DNA of 44,685 bases. Source: Actinomycetota bacterium. Lineage in GTDB: Bacteria; Actinomycetota; Actinomycetes; Mycobacteriales; Micromonosporaceae. The translations under genes were made by a program, and so were the position numbers. Positions 34,299-43,658 of this stretch are shown here, piece after piece; within the stretch, counting starts at the first letter, position 1; each line of letters begins with the position of its first letter. A model generated the notes under the pieces. The model was not told where the DNA came from, made no database searches, and was given only the letters and a program-made list of their open reading frames with translations. The DNA lies in contig VAWN01000037.1 of NCBI GenBank assembly GCA_005885555.1, forward strand, positions 85,712 to 130,396, written 5' to 3'.

Positions 34299-35852
34299 TC
34301 AGGGCTTCGACGCGCGGATCTCGTGGCCGACGCTGGTCAGGCAGCGGCCGCTGGCCAGGTCGAACTTCCAGCCGTGCAGCTGGCAGGTCAGCGTGTTTTC
34401 CTCGACGATGCCGAACCGGCTCAGGTCGGCCTTCAGGTGCGGGCAGCGCCGCTGCACCCGCCAGTCGCCGAGCGTGATGTCCTCGGCGTCGGTGTGCCGC
34501 TGGTGCTCGTCGTACCAGCCCTCGGCGTACTGGATCCGCTCCTCGGACAGGCACTTGAAGAACGCGTAGACGAACTCGTTGTACTGGCCGATCCGGGCCG
34601 CGGAGAACCGGCAGGACAGGAACAGCGAGTTGACCCAGTCGACCTCGCCGATGTGCAGCAGGTGCTCGACCAGGGCCCGGCCGGTGCGGAAGCGGTAGCG
34701 CACCTTCTCGTCGGCGTACGGGCGGACCTGCTTGCCGGGGAAGTCCACGACCAGCGACTCGACGACCTCGCCGCCGGGGCCGGTGTCGTCGGTCAGGTCC
34801 AGGCGCACCGGGCCGCCGACCCCGGTGGCCAGGTAGATGGACTCGTCGAGCAGCGGTTCGAGCTTCTTCTTCAGCTCGCCGAGCACGTCGATCTCCGGGT
34901 GCCGCCAGGTCGCCTTCTCCGCCTCGATGACCGGGCGCTTGCGGGCCTGCATCTCCCGCAGGTATGCCTCTTTGCTGGCGAAGAACTCGCCGAGGTCGGG
35001 CACCGGATGCCCGACGTGGGCGCGGTCCGCGGTCACCTCGGCCACCGAACCGGGCAGCAGCACGATGGCGTTGGTACCGCCGACGCGTTCGTACTCTTCG
35101 ATGAAGCGCCACTGGTCGGGGAAGATGTTGCCCTCGTCGGTACCCAGGTCGTTGAACTGCCACAGCTCGTCGTCGAGGAAGCAGGGCGGCCCGGCGATCG
35201 GGAAGACGTGGCTCGCCCCCAGGTCGGCGATGTAGCGGAAGGTCCGGTCGAACTGCCGGTCCCGCTTCTGCTTGCCGAACGCGGTCTTCGCGGCGTGCGG
35301 CAGCTCGTAGACCATCGGGTACCAGATGGCGCCGGAGAACTGCAGCAGGTGTGCGTGCACGTGGCCGAGCTCGGCGAAGCGGGACAGGTCGGCGGGCCGG
35401 GCGTCGTTCTGGTTCAGCAGGCGTACCCCGTCGTACTCCACCCACAGCGACGAGTCGCCGATCGGGCCGTCGGTCGGCGAGGTCAGCGCCTGGATCATGA
35501 CCTTCAGGCCGCCGTCGAGTTCGTGCACCTCGTCGGAGACGGTCTTGAGGAACGAGGTGAACCCGCACTCGCGCAGCTGGTCCTCCAGCTCGCTCGTCGG
35601 GTACTCGGGGAGCAGGACGGTGGCCCGCTTGTTGACGAAGCGCTTGAGATGGGCCGCGTCGAAGTGGTCCCGGTGCAGGTGGGAGACGTAGAGGTAGTCG
35701 GTGTCGCCCAGGCTCTCCCAGTCGAGCAGCGAGTTGTCGGGGAACGGGAACCAGGACGCGAAGTAGGCCGGGTTCACCCACGGGTCACACAGGATGCTGC
35801 CGGCCGGTGTGTCGATACGCAGGCTGGCATGGCCGGTACCGGTGATCCGCAC
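34299..35852 (-). CDS. Metallo-beta-lactamase fold / Rieske [2Fe-2S] fusion protein
   Basis: 517-aa two-domain protein. The N-terminal MBL-fold hydrolase has HLHRDHFD (H58, H60, D62, H63). The C-terminus carries a Rieske cluster motif, C470-P-H472 and C490-Q-L-H493 with 17 residues between. The middle part, about 150-460, is partly helical. The same two domains occur in CMP-N-acetylneuraminate hydroxylase, but there the Rieske domain is N-terminal; here the order is reversed. An oxygen- or electron-transfer role is inferred, substrate unknown. GTG 35852 has TACCGT 6 nt upstream and no Shine-Dalgarno. Confidence 0.88.
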   Translation of the reverse strand: MRITGTGHASLRIDTPAGSILCDPWVNPAYFASWFPFPDNSLLDWESLGDTDYLYVSHLHRDHFDAAHLKRFVNKRATVLLPEYPTSELEDQLRECGFTSFLKTVSDEVHELDGGLKVMIQALTSPTDGPIGDSSLWVEYDGVRLLNQNDARPADLSRFAELGHVHAHLLQFSGAIWYPMVYELPHAAKTAFGKQKRDRQFDRTFRYIADLGASHVFPIAGPPCFLDDELWQFNDLGTDEGNIFPDQWRFIEEYERVGGTNAIVLLPGSVAEVTADRAHVGHPVPDLGEFFASKEAYLREMQARKRPVIEAEKATWRHPEIDVLGELKKKLEPLLDESIYLATGVGGPVRLDLTDDTGPGGEVVESLVVDFPGKQVRPYADEKVRYRFRTGRALVEHLLHIGEVDWVNSLFLSCRFSAARIGQYNEFVYAFFKCLSEERIQYAEGWYDEHQRHTDAEDITLGDWRVQRRCPHLKADLSRFGIVEENTLTCQLHGWKFDLASGRCLTSVGHEIRASKP

Positions 35853-35864
35853 GCCCCGACGGTA
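35853..35864 (-). promoter_or_regulatory. Leaderless promoter -10 for the MBL-Rieske gene
   Basis: TACCGT (35859-35864), CGGGGC, then GTG on the minus strand. Confidence 0.55.
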
Positions 35865-36045
35865 CAGGACACGCTCGACGGCGACTTCGCCGGTTCGCGC
35901 GGCAAAAACGACTTTTGCTCATAAGATGGGCATACGGTGCCGGGGCGGGGAACCTCTGCACGGGGGAGCGGGTACCCGGTCCCGGTGCCGTACCAGCGGC
36001 TTGCGAGACTAGCGTTCGGGCCGACCGGACGAAGGGGAACCGAAC

Positions 36046-36264
36046 GTGGCAGCCGAAGAGGAAGTCACCTCACCCGACCAGCACAAGCCAGGGGCGACCG
36101 GGCTCGCGCGGGTGGGCGCCGTCATCGTCATCGTCGGCCTGCTCGCCATGCTGTGCGGCAACCACAAGGGCCGGATCGAGGACATCTTCCTGATCGGGAC
36201 GGCGGCACTGCTCGCCGGGATGCTCGTCGGCGACTGGCTGCTGCGCAAGAACGGGCTCAAGTAG
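36046..36264 (+). CDS. Small two-helix membrane protein (72 aa)
   Basis: GTG 36046 is preceded by GAAGGGG and gives MAAEEEVTSPDQHKPGATGL followed by two hydrophobic helices (VGAVIVIVGLLAMLC and IFLIGTAALLAGMLVGDWLL) joined by a short charged loop, and a basic end. Both termini should be cytosolic. No named family, but the acidic head and twin helices look like a conserved actinobacterial small membrane protein. TAGCGT at 36010-36015 is a possible -10. The gene converges on the DivIVA-domain gene. Confidence 0.75.
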   Translation: MAAEEEVTSPDQHKPGATGLARVGAVIVIVGLLAMLCGNHKGRIEDIFLIGTAALLAGMLVGDWLLRKNGLK

Positions 36265-36277
36265 CCCCGGCCGGGGC
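36264..36277. terminator. Palindrome between convergent genes
   Basis: GCCCCGGCCGGGGC, starting in the stop codon of the small membrane protein and ending 6 nt before the DivIVA-gene stop. It is a possible shared terminator. Confidence 0.5.
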
Positions 36278-36282
36278 CGTCG

Positions 36283-37215
36283 TCACCGGCGGCGCAGGAT
36301 GATGTCGCGCACCTCGCGCAGCGCCTGGTCGACCTCGGCCTCGAAGTAGCCGCCCGGCACCAGGTTGAACTGGCCCGGGTCGAGTTCGGCGTCGTTGACC
36401 GGCATGGCGCCGCCGCGGCCGGACATCGCCGCGATGATGCCCTCGAACAGCCGGTCCACCTGGTTCGGGTCGTATCCGCTGCCGAACCGCCGCGGGACGA
36501 AGGTGCGCCGCAACTGGTCGATCCGCTGGACCTCGCCACCGCCGCCGGCCGGCGCGGCCGGGTGCCCGACCTCCGAGGGCATCCGGATCTCCGTGGTCAT
36601 GTCCATCTTGCCGTGCCGGCCGGGCTCGAAGCCGCCGAAGCCGCCACCAGTGCCGCCCCCGCCGTAGGTCGGCTCGTCGTAGCGGGGCTCGTCGTACCGC
36701 GTCGGCTCGTCGTACCGGCCGTACCCGCCACCGGTCGGCGCCGGCATCGGCGGCTGCGGCCGCATCTGCGGCGGCGTCGGCGGGGACATGGCCGGCGGAC
36801 CCAGCGGCCGGTCGTCGCGCGCCGGCGGCATCATCCGGTCGTCGCGCGGCGGCCGGTCGTCACGCAGTTGCCGGTCATCGCGGACCGGTGGCATCGGGCC
36901 CATCCGGTCGTCGCGTGCCGGCGGCAGCGCCCGGTCGTCGCGCATCGGCCCGCCGCGCATCGGCACGAACCCGCCCCGCTCCTCCAGCTCGCCGAGCTGC
37001 CGCTCGACGCGGTCGAGGTGTAGGTCGACCTGCCACTCGTCGTATCCGCCGAACCGGACGCGGAAGACGACGTCGTGCACCTCCTGAGCGGTGACGGGCG
37101 CCGAGGTCTCCCCGTTGAGGGTCGCCTCGACCCGGTCGAGGAAGGTGTCCACCTCGTCGACCTTGTACCCGCGGCGCAGCGCCCGGCGCCGGAACCGCTG
37201 ACCCTGACTCGCCAC
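36283..37215 (-). CDS. DivIVA-domain protein with low-complexity centre
   Basis: 310 aa from GTG 37215. Two DivI1A-like motifs frame the protein: FRRRALRRGYKVDEVDTFLD near residue 8, and FVPRRFGSGYDPNQVDRLFE near 250. Between them lie six RDDR motifs in about 55 residues, a Pro/Met-rich stretch, three RYDEP repeats and Gly-rich runs. DivIVA-type proteins act in polar growth and division; this one lacks a long coiled coil, so it is more likely a partner than a scaffold. The in-frame extension to 37377 overlaps rlmN and is rejected; AAGG lies 8 nt before the chosen GTG. Confidence 0.82.
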   Translation of the reverse strand: MASQGQRFRRRALRRGYKVDEVDTFLDRVEATLNGETSAPVTAQEVHDVVFRVRFGGYDEWQVDLHLDRVERQLGELEERGGFVPMRGGPMRDDRALPPARDDRMGPMPPVRDDRQLRDDRPPRDDRMMPPARDDRPLGPPAMSPPTPPQMRPQPPMPAPTGGGYGRYDEPTRYDEPRYDEPTYGGGGTGGGFGGFEPGRHGKMDMTTEIRMPSEVGHPAAPAGGGGEVQRIDQLRRTFVPRRFGSGYDPNQVDRLFEGIIAAMSGRGGAMPVNDAELDPGQFNLVPGGYFEAEVDQALREVRDIILRRR

Positions 37216-37255
37216 TATGCCGCCCTTCCTCTGCACCCCGTGGACGCCGCACCCA

Positions 37256-38374
37256 TCACAGTGCCACCTCCGCCGCGGCGAGCTGCCCACACGCGCCGTC
37301 GATCTCCCGGCCACGGGTGTCCCGTACCGTCGTCGGTACGCCGCCCATCCGTAGCCGCCGGACGAACTCCCGCTCAACCGGTTTGGGACTGGCGTCCCAT
37401 CGGCTACCGGGTGTCGGGTTGAGCGGGATCAGATTGACATGCGCGAGCCGTCCGGCCAATAGCCGACCGAGTAGATCCGCCCGCCACGGCTGGTCGTTCA
37501 CATCTCTGATCATCGCGTACTCGATCGAGATGCGCCGGCCGGTACGCGCCGCGTATGTCCAGGCGGCGTCGAGTACCTCGGCGATCTTCCAGCGCTGGTT
37601 GACCGGTACGAGCTCGTCGCGCAGCTCGTCGTCGGGCGCGTGCAGGGACAGTGCGAGGGTGACCGCGAAGCCCTCGTCGGCGAGGCGGTGCACCGCCGGT
37701 ACCAGACCGACCGTGGAGACGGTGACGTGCCGCTGGGACAGGCCGAGGCCGGCGGGGGCCGGGTCGGTCAGCCGCCGTAGCGCGTCGGTCACCCGGGCGT
37801 AGTTGGCCAGCGGCTCGCCCATGCCCATGAACACCACCCGGGACAGCCGGGGCGGGCAGCCGGGAAGCTCACCGCGGGCGGCCACGCCGGCCAGCCAGAC
37901 CACCTGGTCGACAATCTCCGCGGTGGACAGGTTGCGGGTCAGCCCGGCCTGCCCGGTGGCGCAGAACGGGCAGGCCATGCCGCAGCCGGCCTGGCTGGAC
38001 ACGCACGCGGTCACCCGGTCGGGGTACCCCATCAGCACGCTCTCCACCAGCGCGCCGTCATGCAGCCGCCAGAGCACCTTGCGGGTCGCGCCACTGTCGC
38101 AGCTCTGCTCCCGTACCCCCGTCAGAAGCTGGGGCAGCAGCGCAGCCGCCAGCCGCCCGCGGGCGGCGACCGGGACATCGGTCATCACGGCCGGATCACG
38201 GACCAGCCGGCCGAAGTAGTGGGTGGACAGCTGCCCGGCCCGGAACTCGCGCTCTCCGAGCGCGCCGACCGCGGCGCGGCGACCGGCCGGGTCGAGATCG
38301 GCCAGATGGCGCGGCGGCAGCACGGCGTGGCGCCGGCCCGGTGGCGGCGTCTCAACTACGGGCAGTGTCGTCAT
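37256..38374 (-). CDS. rlmN: Dual-specificity RNA methyltransferase RlmN (radical SAM)
   Basis: Methylates C2 of A2503 in 23S rRNA and A37 in tRNA using a 4Fe-4S cluster. The radical-SAM motif is C131-GMA-C135-PF-C138 within [24 protein letters not shown] follows near 175, and the catalytic Cys that carries methyl is at about residue 362 in the GACGQ end. 372 aa is normal. ATG 38374 ([20 protein letters not shown]) has GGGAG 4 nt upstream; the extension to 38929 overlaps cdsA in another frame. Confidence 0.95.
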   Translation of the reverse strand: MTTLPVVETPPPGRRHAVLPPRHLADLDPAGRRAAVGALGEREFRAGQLSTHYFGRLVRDPAVMTDVPVAARGRLAAALLPQLLTGVREQSCDSGATRKVLWRLHDGALVESVLMGYPDRVTACVSSQAGCGMACPFCATGQAGLTRNLSTAEIVDQVVWLAGVAARGELPGCPPRLSRVVFMGMGEPLANYARVTDALRRLTDPAPAGLGLSQRHVTVSTVGLVPAVHRLADEGFAVTLALSLHAPDDELRDELVPVNQRWKIAEVLDAAWTYAARTGRRISIEYAMIRDVNDQPWRADLLGRLLAGRLAHVNLIPLNPTPGSRWDASPKPVEREFVRRLRMGGVPTTVRDTRGREIDGACGQLAAAEVAL

Positions 38375-38394
38375 GGCGCTCCCAGTGTCCCACG

Positions 38395-39330
38395 TCAACC
38401 CCCTTGTCCCGCGGGTACCAGAACGGAGAAGAGGACGAACGCGGTCGGCGCGGCGAAGAGGATCGAGTCGAGCCGGTCCATCAGGCCGCCGTGGCCGGGC
38501 AGCAGGTTGCTCATATCCTTGATCTTGAGATCGCGCTTGAGGAGCGACTCGGCCAGATCGCCGAGTACCGCGGCCGCGGCGACCCCGAGGCCGAAGAGCG
38601 CGCCGTGCCACCACGGCACGTGGAACACGAAGTACAGCATCAGCGCGCCGCCGATGGCGGCGACCAGCAGCGAGCCGGCGGTACCCTCCCAGGACTTCTT
38701 CGGGCTGACCGTGGGCGCCATGGGGTGCCGGCCGAAGAAGACGCCGAACACGTACCCGCCGGTGTCGGAGAGCACGACCGCGGCGATCCACACGATCACC
38801 CGCCAGTCGCCGTGCACCGGCCGGTCCAGCAGTACCGCGAAGCCGGCGAGGAACGGCACGTACACCGCGACGAGGACGGTGGCCAGCAGGTCGCGCTGGT
38901 ACCCGGCGGGCCCGTCGGCCAGCCGCCACACCATCGCGGCGAGCACGGTGAAGACCAGTCCGACGACCAGCGCCTCGGCACCCGCGTACCAGGCCAGCGC
39001 GACCATCACCAGCGAACCGCCGAAAAGCGGTACCAGCGGCGCCCGCGGCCCCCCGTCGTGCCCGATGGCCCGCGCCATCTCCCAGATCCCGACCACCGCC
39101 GCGACCCCGACGAGGAACACGAAGGCCGGCCGCCAGAACAGCAGCGAGGCGAGTATCAGGGCGCCCAGGCTCGCACCGACCGTGATGGCGGCGGGCAGGT
39201 TGCGTCCGGCCCGGCCGTTCGCCGGCGGCGGTGCCGGCGCCGTCTCCACGCCCAGGGCGGCCGGCTCGGTCGGCTCCGCGCTGTGTCGCGGCCGGCCCAG
39301 GTCGTGCTCGGTCGGTTCGAGGTAGGCCAT
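38395..39330 (-). CDS. cdsA: Phosphatidate cytidylyltransferase
   Basis: Makes CDP-diacylglycerol, the precursor of phospholipids, in the membrane. About eight hydrophobic helices follow a 45-residue Pro/Ala-rich cytosolic head. The CDP-alcohol signature is present: [14 protein letters not shown], then [20 protein letters not shown] and [13 protein letters not shown] near the C-terminus. 311 aa. ATG 39330 shares one base with the frr stop (TGATG), so the two are coupled; the frr-cdsA pair is standard in bacteria. Confidence 0.95.
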   Translation of the reverse strand: MAYLEPTEHDLGRPRHSAEPTEPAALGVETAPAPPPANGRAGRNLPAAITVGASLGALILASLLFWRPAFVFLVGVAAVVGIWEMARAIGHDGGPRAPLVPLFGGSLVMVALAWYAGAEALVVGLVFTVLAAMVWRLADGPAGYQRDLLATVLVAVYVPFLAGFAVLLDRPVHGDWRVIVWIAAVVLSDTGGYVFGVFFGRHPMAPTVSPKKSWEGTAGSLLVAAIGGALMLYFVFHVPWWHGALFGLGVAAAAVLGDLAESLLKRDLKIKDMSNLLPGHGGLMDRLDSILFAAPTAFVLFSVLVPAGQGG

Positions 39331-39887
39331 CAGACCTCGAGGAGCTCAGCTTCCTTGTGTTTGACGAGCTCGTCGATGTGCGCGGTGAACCGGTGGGTCA
39401 GGTCGTCGAGCTCCTTCTCCGCCCGGCGTACCTCGTCCTCGCCGGCCTCGCCGTCCTTGACGATCCGGTGCAGTTCCTCATTGGCCTTGCGCCGCACGTT
39501 GCGCACCGCGACCTTGGCCTCCTCGCCCTTGTGCCGGGCCACCTTGGTCATCTCGCGCCGCCGCTCCTCGGTCATCTGCGGGAGCACGATGCGGATCTGG
39601 GTACCCTCGTTGCCCGGGTTCACGCCGAGGTCGGAGTCCCGGATCGCCTTCTCCATCGCGCGCAGTTGAGCGACGTCGTACGGCTTGATGATCGCCATCC
39701 GCGGCTCCGGCACGGCGATGGAGGCCATCTGCGTCAGCGGGGTCGGCGTGCCGTAGTAGTCGATGACGATCTTGGAGAACATCGCCGGCGTGGCACGGCC
39801 GGTACGGATCACGGCGAACTCTTCCTTAGCGAACTCGATCGCCCGCTCCATCTTCTCCTCGGCCTCGAAGAGCGTCTCGTCGATCAC
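39330..39887 (-). CDS. frr: Ribosome recycling factor
   Basis: Splits the post-termination ribosome with EF-G. All 185 residues fit: [20 protein letters not shown], the [20 protein letters not shown] segment, [20 protein letters not shown] and the C-terminal helix with [23 protein letters not shown] 39887 gives the standard start. It follows pyrH by about 40 nt on the same strand and is coupled to cdsA. Confidence 0.97.
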   Translation of the reverse strand: MIDETLFEAEEKMERAIEFAKEEFAVIRTGRATPAMFSKIVIDYYGTPTPLTQMASIAVPEPRMAIIKPYDVAQLRAMEKAIRDSDLGVNPGNEGTQIRIVLPQMTEERRREMTKVARHKGEEAKVAVRNVRRKANEELHRIVKDGEAGEDEVRRAEKELDDLTHRFTAHIDELVKHKEAELLEV

Positions 39888-39929
39888 GTGCTCCGTCGCC
39901 TCCTTCAGGCGGTCGTCCAGCGGTACAAC

Positions 39930-40712
39930 TCAGGCTGCGGTGATCAAGGTGCCGATCTTCTCGCCGCTCACCGCTTTGATGATCGTGTCTTCCCCTTCGG
40001 CGCCGAAGACGAGCATCGGCAGCTGGTTGTCCATGCACAGGCTGAACGCGGCCGCGTCGACCACCCGCAGGCCCTCGCGCAGCGCCTCCTCGAAGGTGAC
40101 CCGGTCCAGCTTCACCGCCGTCGGGTCGGTGCGCGGGTCGGCGGTGTACACGCCGTCCACCCCGTTCTTGCTCATCAGTACCACGTCGGCGTGGATCTCC
40201 AGTGCCCGCTGGGCGGCGACGGTGTCGGTGGAGAAGTAGGGCATGCCGGCGCCGGCGCCGAAGATGACCACCCGGCCCTTCTCCAGGTGGCGGATCGCCC
40301 GCCGGGGGATGTACGGCTCGGCGACCTGGGCCATGGTGATCGCCGACTGCACCCGGGTGTCGATGCCCTGCTTCTCCAGGAAGTCCTGCAGCGCCAGGCA
40401 GTTCATCACGGTGGCGATCATGCCCATGTAGTCGGCGCGGGACCGGTCCATGCCGCGCTTGGCCAGCTCGGCGCCGCGGAAGAAGTTGCCGCCGCCGACC
40501 ACCACGGCCACCTGGGTGCCCAGCTGTACCACGTGCGCGATCTGCCGGGCCAGCTCCTGCACGACATCGGGGTCGACGCCGACCTCGCCGCCGCCGAACA
40601 CCTCGCCGGACAGCTTGAGCACGACCCGGCGCGCCCGCGGCCCACCGGCGGTGCCGCCCGGCCGGGCGACCGGGGCGGCCCGGGTTTTCTCCTCGGCCAC
40701 CGTCTGGGTCAT
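39930..40712 (-). CDS. pyrH: Uridylate kinase
   Basis: Phosphorylates UMP to UDP in pyrimidine synthesis. The amino-acid-kinase fold shows [40 protein letters not shown], and [20 protein letters not shown] for nucleotide binding, then [20 protein letters not shown]. The first 27 residues are an Ala/Pro-rich extension ([20 protein letters not shown]). ATG 40712 begins the gene; the 213 nt upstream hold the tsf terminator, so pyrH-frr-cdsA may start separately from rpsB-tsf. Confidence 0.96.
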   Translation of the reverse strand: MTQTVAEEKTRAAPVARPGGTAGGPRARRVVLKLSGEVFGGGEVGVDPDVVQELARQIAHVVQLGTQVAVVVGGGNFFRGAELAKRGMDRSRADYMGMIATVMNCLALQDFLEKQGIDTRVQSAITMAQVAEPYIPRRAIRHLEKGRVVIFGAGAGMPYFSTDTVAAQRALEIHADVVLMSKNGVDGVYTADPRTDPTAVKLDRVTFEEALREGLRVVDAAAFSLCMDNQLPMLVFGAEGEDTIIKAVSGEKIGTLITAA

Positions 40713-40874
40713 GTAGCCACTCCGCTCCGCGGTGTGGCCTCACGACCGATGAGCCGGCTGAGCCAACTGATGACCTCGCGCTGCGCGGTCATGGGCGCCT
40801 CCCGGGTATGTCGCTACACCAATCTGTCATGTTCGCGCCCGCGACGGGAGCCGGCGCGGCTCCGGGTACGCGAG

Positions 40875-40912
40875 CGGGGAGGCCCGGACGGTACCGTCCG
40901 GTCACCTCCCCG
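40875..40912 (-). terminator. Terminator-like hairpin after tsf
   Basis: Outer 8-bp stem CGGGGAGG/CCTCCCCG, a small asymmetric internal loop, and an 18-bp perfect palindrome (CCGGACGGTACCGTCCGG, 40884-40901). It begins 13 nt after the tsf stop and has no T-run, like many actinobacterial terminators. Confidence 0.7.
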
Positions 40913-40925
40913 TCGCCAGACCCGC

Positions 40926-41762
40926 TCAGGCCTGGCCGACCTCGAACCGGACGAACCGGCTCACGGTGATCCCCGCCTCGCCCAGAATCTGCCGTACCGA
41001 CTTCTTCTGGTCCTGCACCGAAGCCTGCTCCAGCAGCACGAAGTCCTTGAAGAAGGCGTTGACCCGGCCCTCGACGATCTTCGCCAGCGCGGCCTCCGGC
41101 TTGCCCTCCTCGCGCGCGGTCTCCTCGGCGATGCGGCGCTCGGTGGCGACCACGTCGGCGGGTACCTCGTCACGGTTGAGGTACTTCGGGCGCATCGCCG
41201 CGATCTGCATCGCCACGCCGCGCGCGTCGGCCTCGCCGGCCTCGTCCGCCTTACCCGAGTACTCCACGAGCACCCCGACCGCGGGCGGCAGATCGGGCGC
41301 CTTGCGGTGCAGGTACACCGCGACCGGAGTGGCACCGTCGAGGACGGCGACCCGGTTGACGACGAGCTTCTCCCCGATCTTGGCGGACAGCTCCTCGACG
41401 GTCGCCGCGACGGTCCGGCCCGGGGTCAGCTCCGCGGCCAGCAGCGCCTCGGCGTTGGCCGGCCGGGTCGCGTCGGCGTGCTCGACCAGGCTCTGCGCCA
41501 GGGCGATGAAGTCGGCGTTCTTGGCGACGAAGTCGGTCTCGCAGTTCAGCTCCAGCAACGCGCGGCCGGAGTGCGCGACCAGCCCGTTGGCGGCGGTGCG
41601 ACCGGCCCGCTTGCCGACGTCCTTCGCGCCCTTGATGCGCAGGATCTCGACGGCCTTCTCGAAGTCGCCGCCCGCCTCCTCCAGCGCCTTCTTACAGTCC
41701 AGCATCCCGGAGCCGGTCAGATCGCGGAGCTTCTTGACGTCCGCGGCAGTGAAGTTCGACAT
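40926..41762 (-). CDS. tsf: Translation elongation factor Ts
   Basis: Nucleotide-exchange factor for EF-Tu. N-terminal UBA-like domain [20 protein letters not shown] then [20 protein letters not shown]. The EF-Tu contact TDFVAKN is near residue 80. The C-terminal core ends [11 protein letters not shown]. 278 aa. ATG 41762 is chosen over GTG 41861, which would overlap rpsB. It follows rpsB by 32 nt in the classical rpsB-tsf operon. Confidence 0.97.
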   Translation of the reverse strand: MSNFTAADVKKLRDLTGSGMLDCKKALEEAGGDFEKAVEILRIKGAKDVGKRAGRTAANGLVAHSGRALLELNCETDFVAKNADFIALAQSLVEHADATRPANAEALLAAELTPGRTVAATVEELSAKIGEKLVVNRVAVLDGATPVAVYLHRKAPDLPPAVGVLVEYSGKADEAGEADARGVAMQIAAMRPKYLNRDEVPADVVATERRIAEETAREEGKPEAALAKIVEGRVNAFFKDFVLLEQASVQDQKKSVRQILGEAGITVSRFVRFEVGQA

Positions 41763-41794
41763 ACTTCTCTCTCTAGCGACTGTGATCGGTCGGG

Positions 41795-42622
41795 TCAGGC
41801 TTCCACGGCCGGCGGCTTGGCCTCGTCGGACTTGCTGCCTTCGAGCAGCTCGCGCTCCCACTCGGCCAGCGGCTCGTTGGCCGCCACGACGCCGGGCTCG
41901 GGCTTCTCGTCGGTGGCTCGTCCGGTACCCCGGCCGGAGCGCGCGATCAGGCCGTCGGCCACCGCCGCGGCGACCACCTCGGTCAGCATCGTCGCGGAGC
42001 GGATCGCGTCGTCGTTGCCCGGGATCGGGTAGTCCACCTCGTCCGGGTCGCAGTTGGTGTCGAGTACCGCGATCACGGGGATACCCAGCTTGCGCGCCTC
42101 GTCGACCGCGATGTGCTCCTTCTTGGTGTCCACCACCCAGATCGCGGCCGGTACCTTCTGCATGTCCCGCAGCCCGCCCAGGGTCCGGGTCAGCTTGTCC
42201 TTCTCCCGCTGCAGGTGCAGGGTCTCCTTCTTGGTGTACCCCTGCGAGATGCCGGTCTGCTCGATCGACTCCAGCTCCTTCATCCGCTGCAGTCGCTTGT
42301 ACACGGTCTGGAAGTTGGTGAGCATGCCGCCGAGCCAGCGGTGGTTCACGTACGGCATGCCGACCCGCGACGCCGAGTCCGCGATCGCTTCCTGGGCCTG
42401 CTTCTTGGTGCCGACGAAGAGGATGGTGCCGCCCTCGGCGACGGTGTTCTTGATGAAGTCGTACGCCTTCTCGATGTAGTCGAGCGTCTGGCGCAGGTCG
42501 ATGATGTAGATACCGTTACGCTCGGTGAAGATGAAGCGCTTCATCTTCGGGTTCCACCGCCGGGTCTGGTGCCCGAAGTGGACACCGCTCTCCAGCAGTT
42601 TGCGCATGGTTACCACGGCCAC
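41795..42622 (-). CDS. rpsB: 30S ribosomal protein S2
   Basis: Late-assembly small-subunit protein that also docks S1. [20 protein letters not shown] and [20 protein letters not shown] are hallmark N-terminal sequences; [16 protein letters not shown] and [14 protein letters not shown] complete the core. The C-terminal 45 residues are an acidic, less ordered tail, as usual in actinobacteria. GTG 42622 has GGGGAG 8 nt upstream. A leader of about 170 nt is expected if the -10-like TACACT at 42799-42804 is used. Confidence 0.97.
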   Translation of the reverse strand: MAVVTMRKLLESGVHFGHQTRRWNPKMKRFIFTERNGIYIIDLRQTLDYIEKAYDFIKNTVAEGGTILFVGTKKQAQEAIADSASRVGMPYVNHRWLGGMLTNFQTVYKRLQRMKELESIEQTGISQGYTKKETLHLQREKDKLTRTLGGLRDMQKVPAAIWVVDTKKEHIAVDEARKLGIPVIAVLDTNCDPDEVDYPIPGNDDAIRSATMLTEVVAAAVADGLIARSGRGTGRATDEKPEPGVVAANEPLAEWERELLEGSKSDEAKPPAVEA

Positions 42623-42825
42623 TGCGAGTTCTCCCCTGTCTCCTGGTTGTCCGGCGGTCCGGTCGGGCCGCCGCCTGGCGCCCGGTCGCCGGCCGTGGGA
42701 GCCCGGCGTGCTGACCGGGACCAGGGCGGCCGACGCCTCACCGTGGAAGTGGGGAAAGGGCGCGCGAGGTCGACCACACGAGGTGGTCGCCGGAGACGAG
42801 TGTACCCCTGGTACCGTGCCCGCCC
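42623..42825 (-). promoter_or_regulatory. Leader and promoter region of rpsB
   Basis: TACACT (42799-42804) is the best -10; no clear -35 is seen. The rest is GC-rich, contains no convincing ORF and could hold an S2 autoregulatory structure, though I cannot define one. Confidence 0.35.
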
Positions 42826-42867
42826 GGCGGGGGCGGTGGCTCAGCCGGCGGGGGCGGTGGCTCAGCC
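42826..42867. repeat. 21-bp perfect tandem duplication over a stop codon
   Basis: GGCGGGGGCGGTGGCTCAGCC occurs at 42826-42846 and 42847-42867. The second copy contains the TGA (42862-42864) of the membrane-protein gene, so a second in-frame TGA follows 21 nt later. Confidence 0.8.
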
Positions 42868-43602
42868 GGCGGCGAGGCCGGCGGCGATGAGCAGGGCCAG
42901 GCCGATCGGGAGGAAGGCGAGGGGGGTGCGCAGCCAGGCGCGCTCCGGGCTCGGGCCGGCCGCGGCGACACCTGTCATCAGGCCGTACAGCCCCATGGCG
43001 ACCAGCGGGATGCCGCTCATGGCGAACAATCCGGCGAGTACCGCACCGGGCGCGACAAGGTGGCCGAACTCGCCGGCCAGCAGTACCCGGAGCAGGAACA
43101 GCTCGGCGACCACCGCCACGGCACCGAGCGCGCCGAGGATGCCGGCGCGGCGGGCACGGTACACGGTCGGGGTGGGCGGGCGGCGGAGGGCGGCGCGGTC
43201 GAGGGACTCGGTGTGGAATCCGCCGGTCGGCTGCTCGCCGACGCCCGGCGCGGGACTGGTGGCGGGGCCGGTGGCGGCCTCCGGCACGAACGGCGGCACC
43301 GGGCCGGGCGCCACCGTCTCGTTCGGCAGGGTACCCAGCGACTGCGCGGAGAACGCCGATTCCCGGGCCGGTGGCACATCCGAGGCGTACGGCTCCGGAA
43401 CGTAGGGCGGCGGCTCAGGCGGCGGGTACGGCAGCGGGGGCAGATCGACGCCGGACCGTGGGCCGACGGCGTTGCGGTCACGGTCACCGCGGTTAGGGTC
43501 GCCGCGGTACCGCTCCTCCTCGTACCTCTCCCCGTACCCTCGGCCACCGGGAAACCAGCGACCCTCCTGCTCGTCCCGGTGTCCGCCACGTATTCCATCC
43601 AC
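42862..43602 (-). CDS. Conserved membrane protein with Pro-rich cytosolic head (246 aa)
   Basis: The first 150 residues are charged and then Pro-rich ([40 protein letters not shown]), without a signal peptide. Three hydrophobic helices follow near 150-180 ([20 protein letters not shown]), 185-215 ([20 protein letters not shown]) and 225-246 ([19 protein letters not shown]). Function unknown; proline-rich heads often bind partner proteins. GTG 43602 has TACTTT 7 nt upstream. It is divergent from the aminotransferase and upstream of rpsB. Confidence 0.78.
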   Translation of the reverse strand: MDGIRGGHRDEQEGRWFPGGRGYGERYEEERYRGDPNRGDRDRNAVGPRSGVDLPPLPYPPPEPPPYVPEPYASDVPPARESAFSAQSLGTLPNETVAPGPVPPFVPEAATGPATSPAPGVGEQPTGGFHTESLDRAALRRPPTPTVYRARRAGILGALGAVAVVAELFLLRVLLAGEFGHLVAPGAVLAGLFAMSGIPLVAMGLYGLMTGVAAAGPSPERAWLRTPLAFLPIGLALLIAAGLAAG

Positions 43603-43658
43603 GACGTCGAAAGTAGGGGAACCGGTAGCAACCCCGCCAGTCCCCTAGGCTGCCGGGT
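43603..43658. promoter_or_regulatory. Divergent leaderless promoters
   Basis: On the minus strand TACTTT (43610-43615) stands 7 nt before GTG 43602; on the plus strand TAGGCT (43646-43651) stands 7 nt before ATG 43659. The two -10 boxes are 30 bp apart, so the promoters overlap. Confidence 0.6.

Noticed and set aside
40884-40901. 18-bp palindrome after tsf as an operator
   Set aside because: It lies inside a longer stem 13 nt after tsf, and its GGTACC centre is the common palindrome of this genome; a terminator is simpler.
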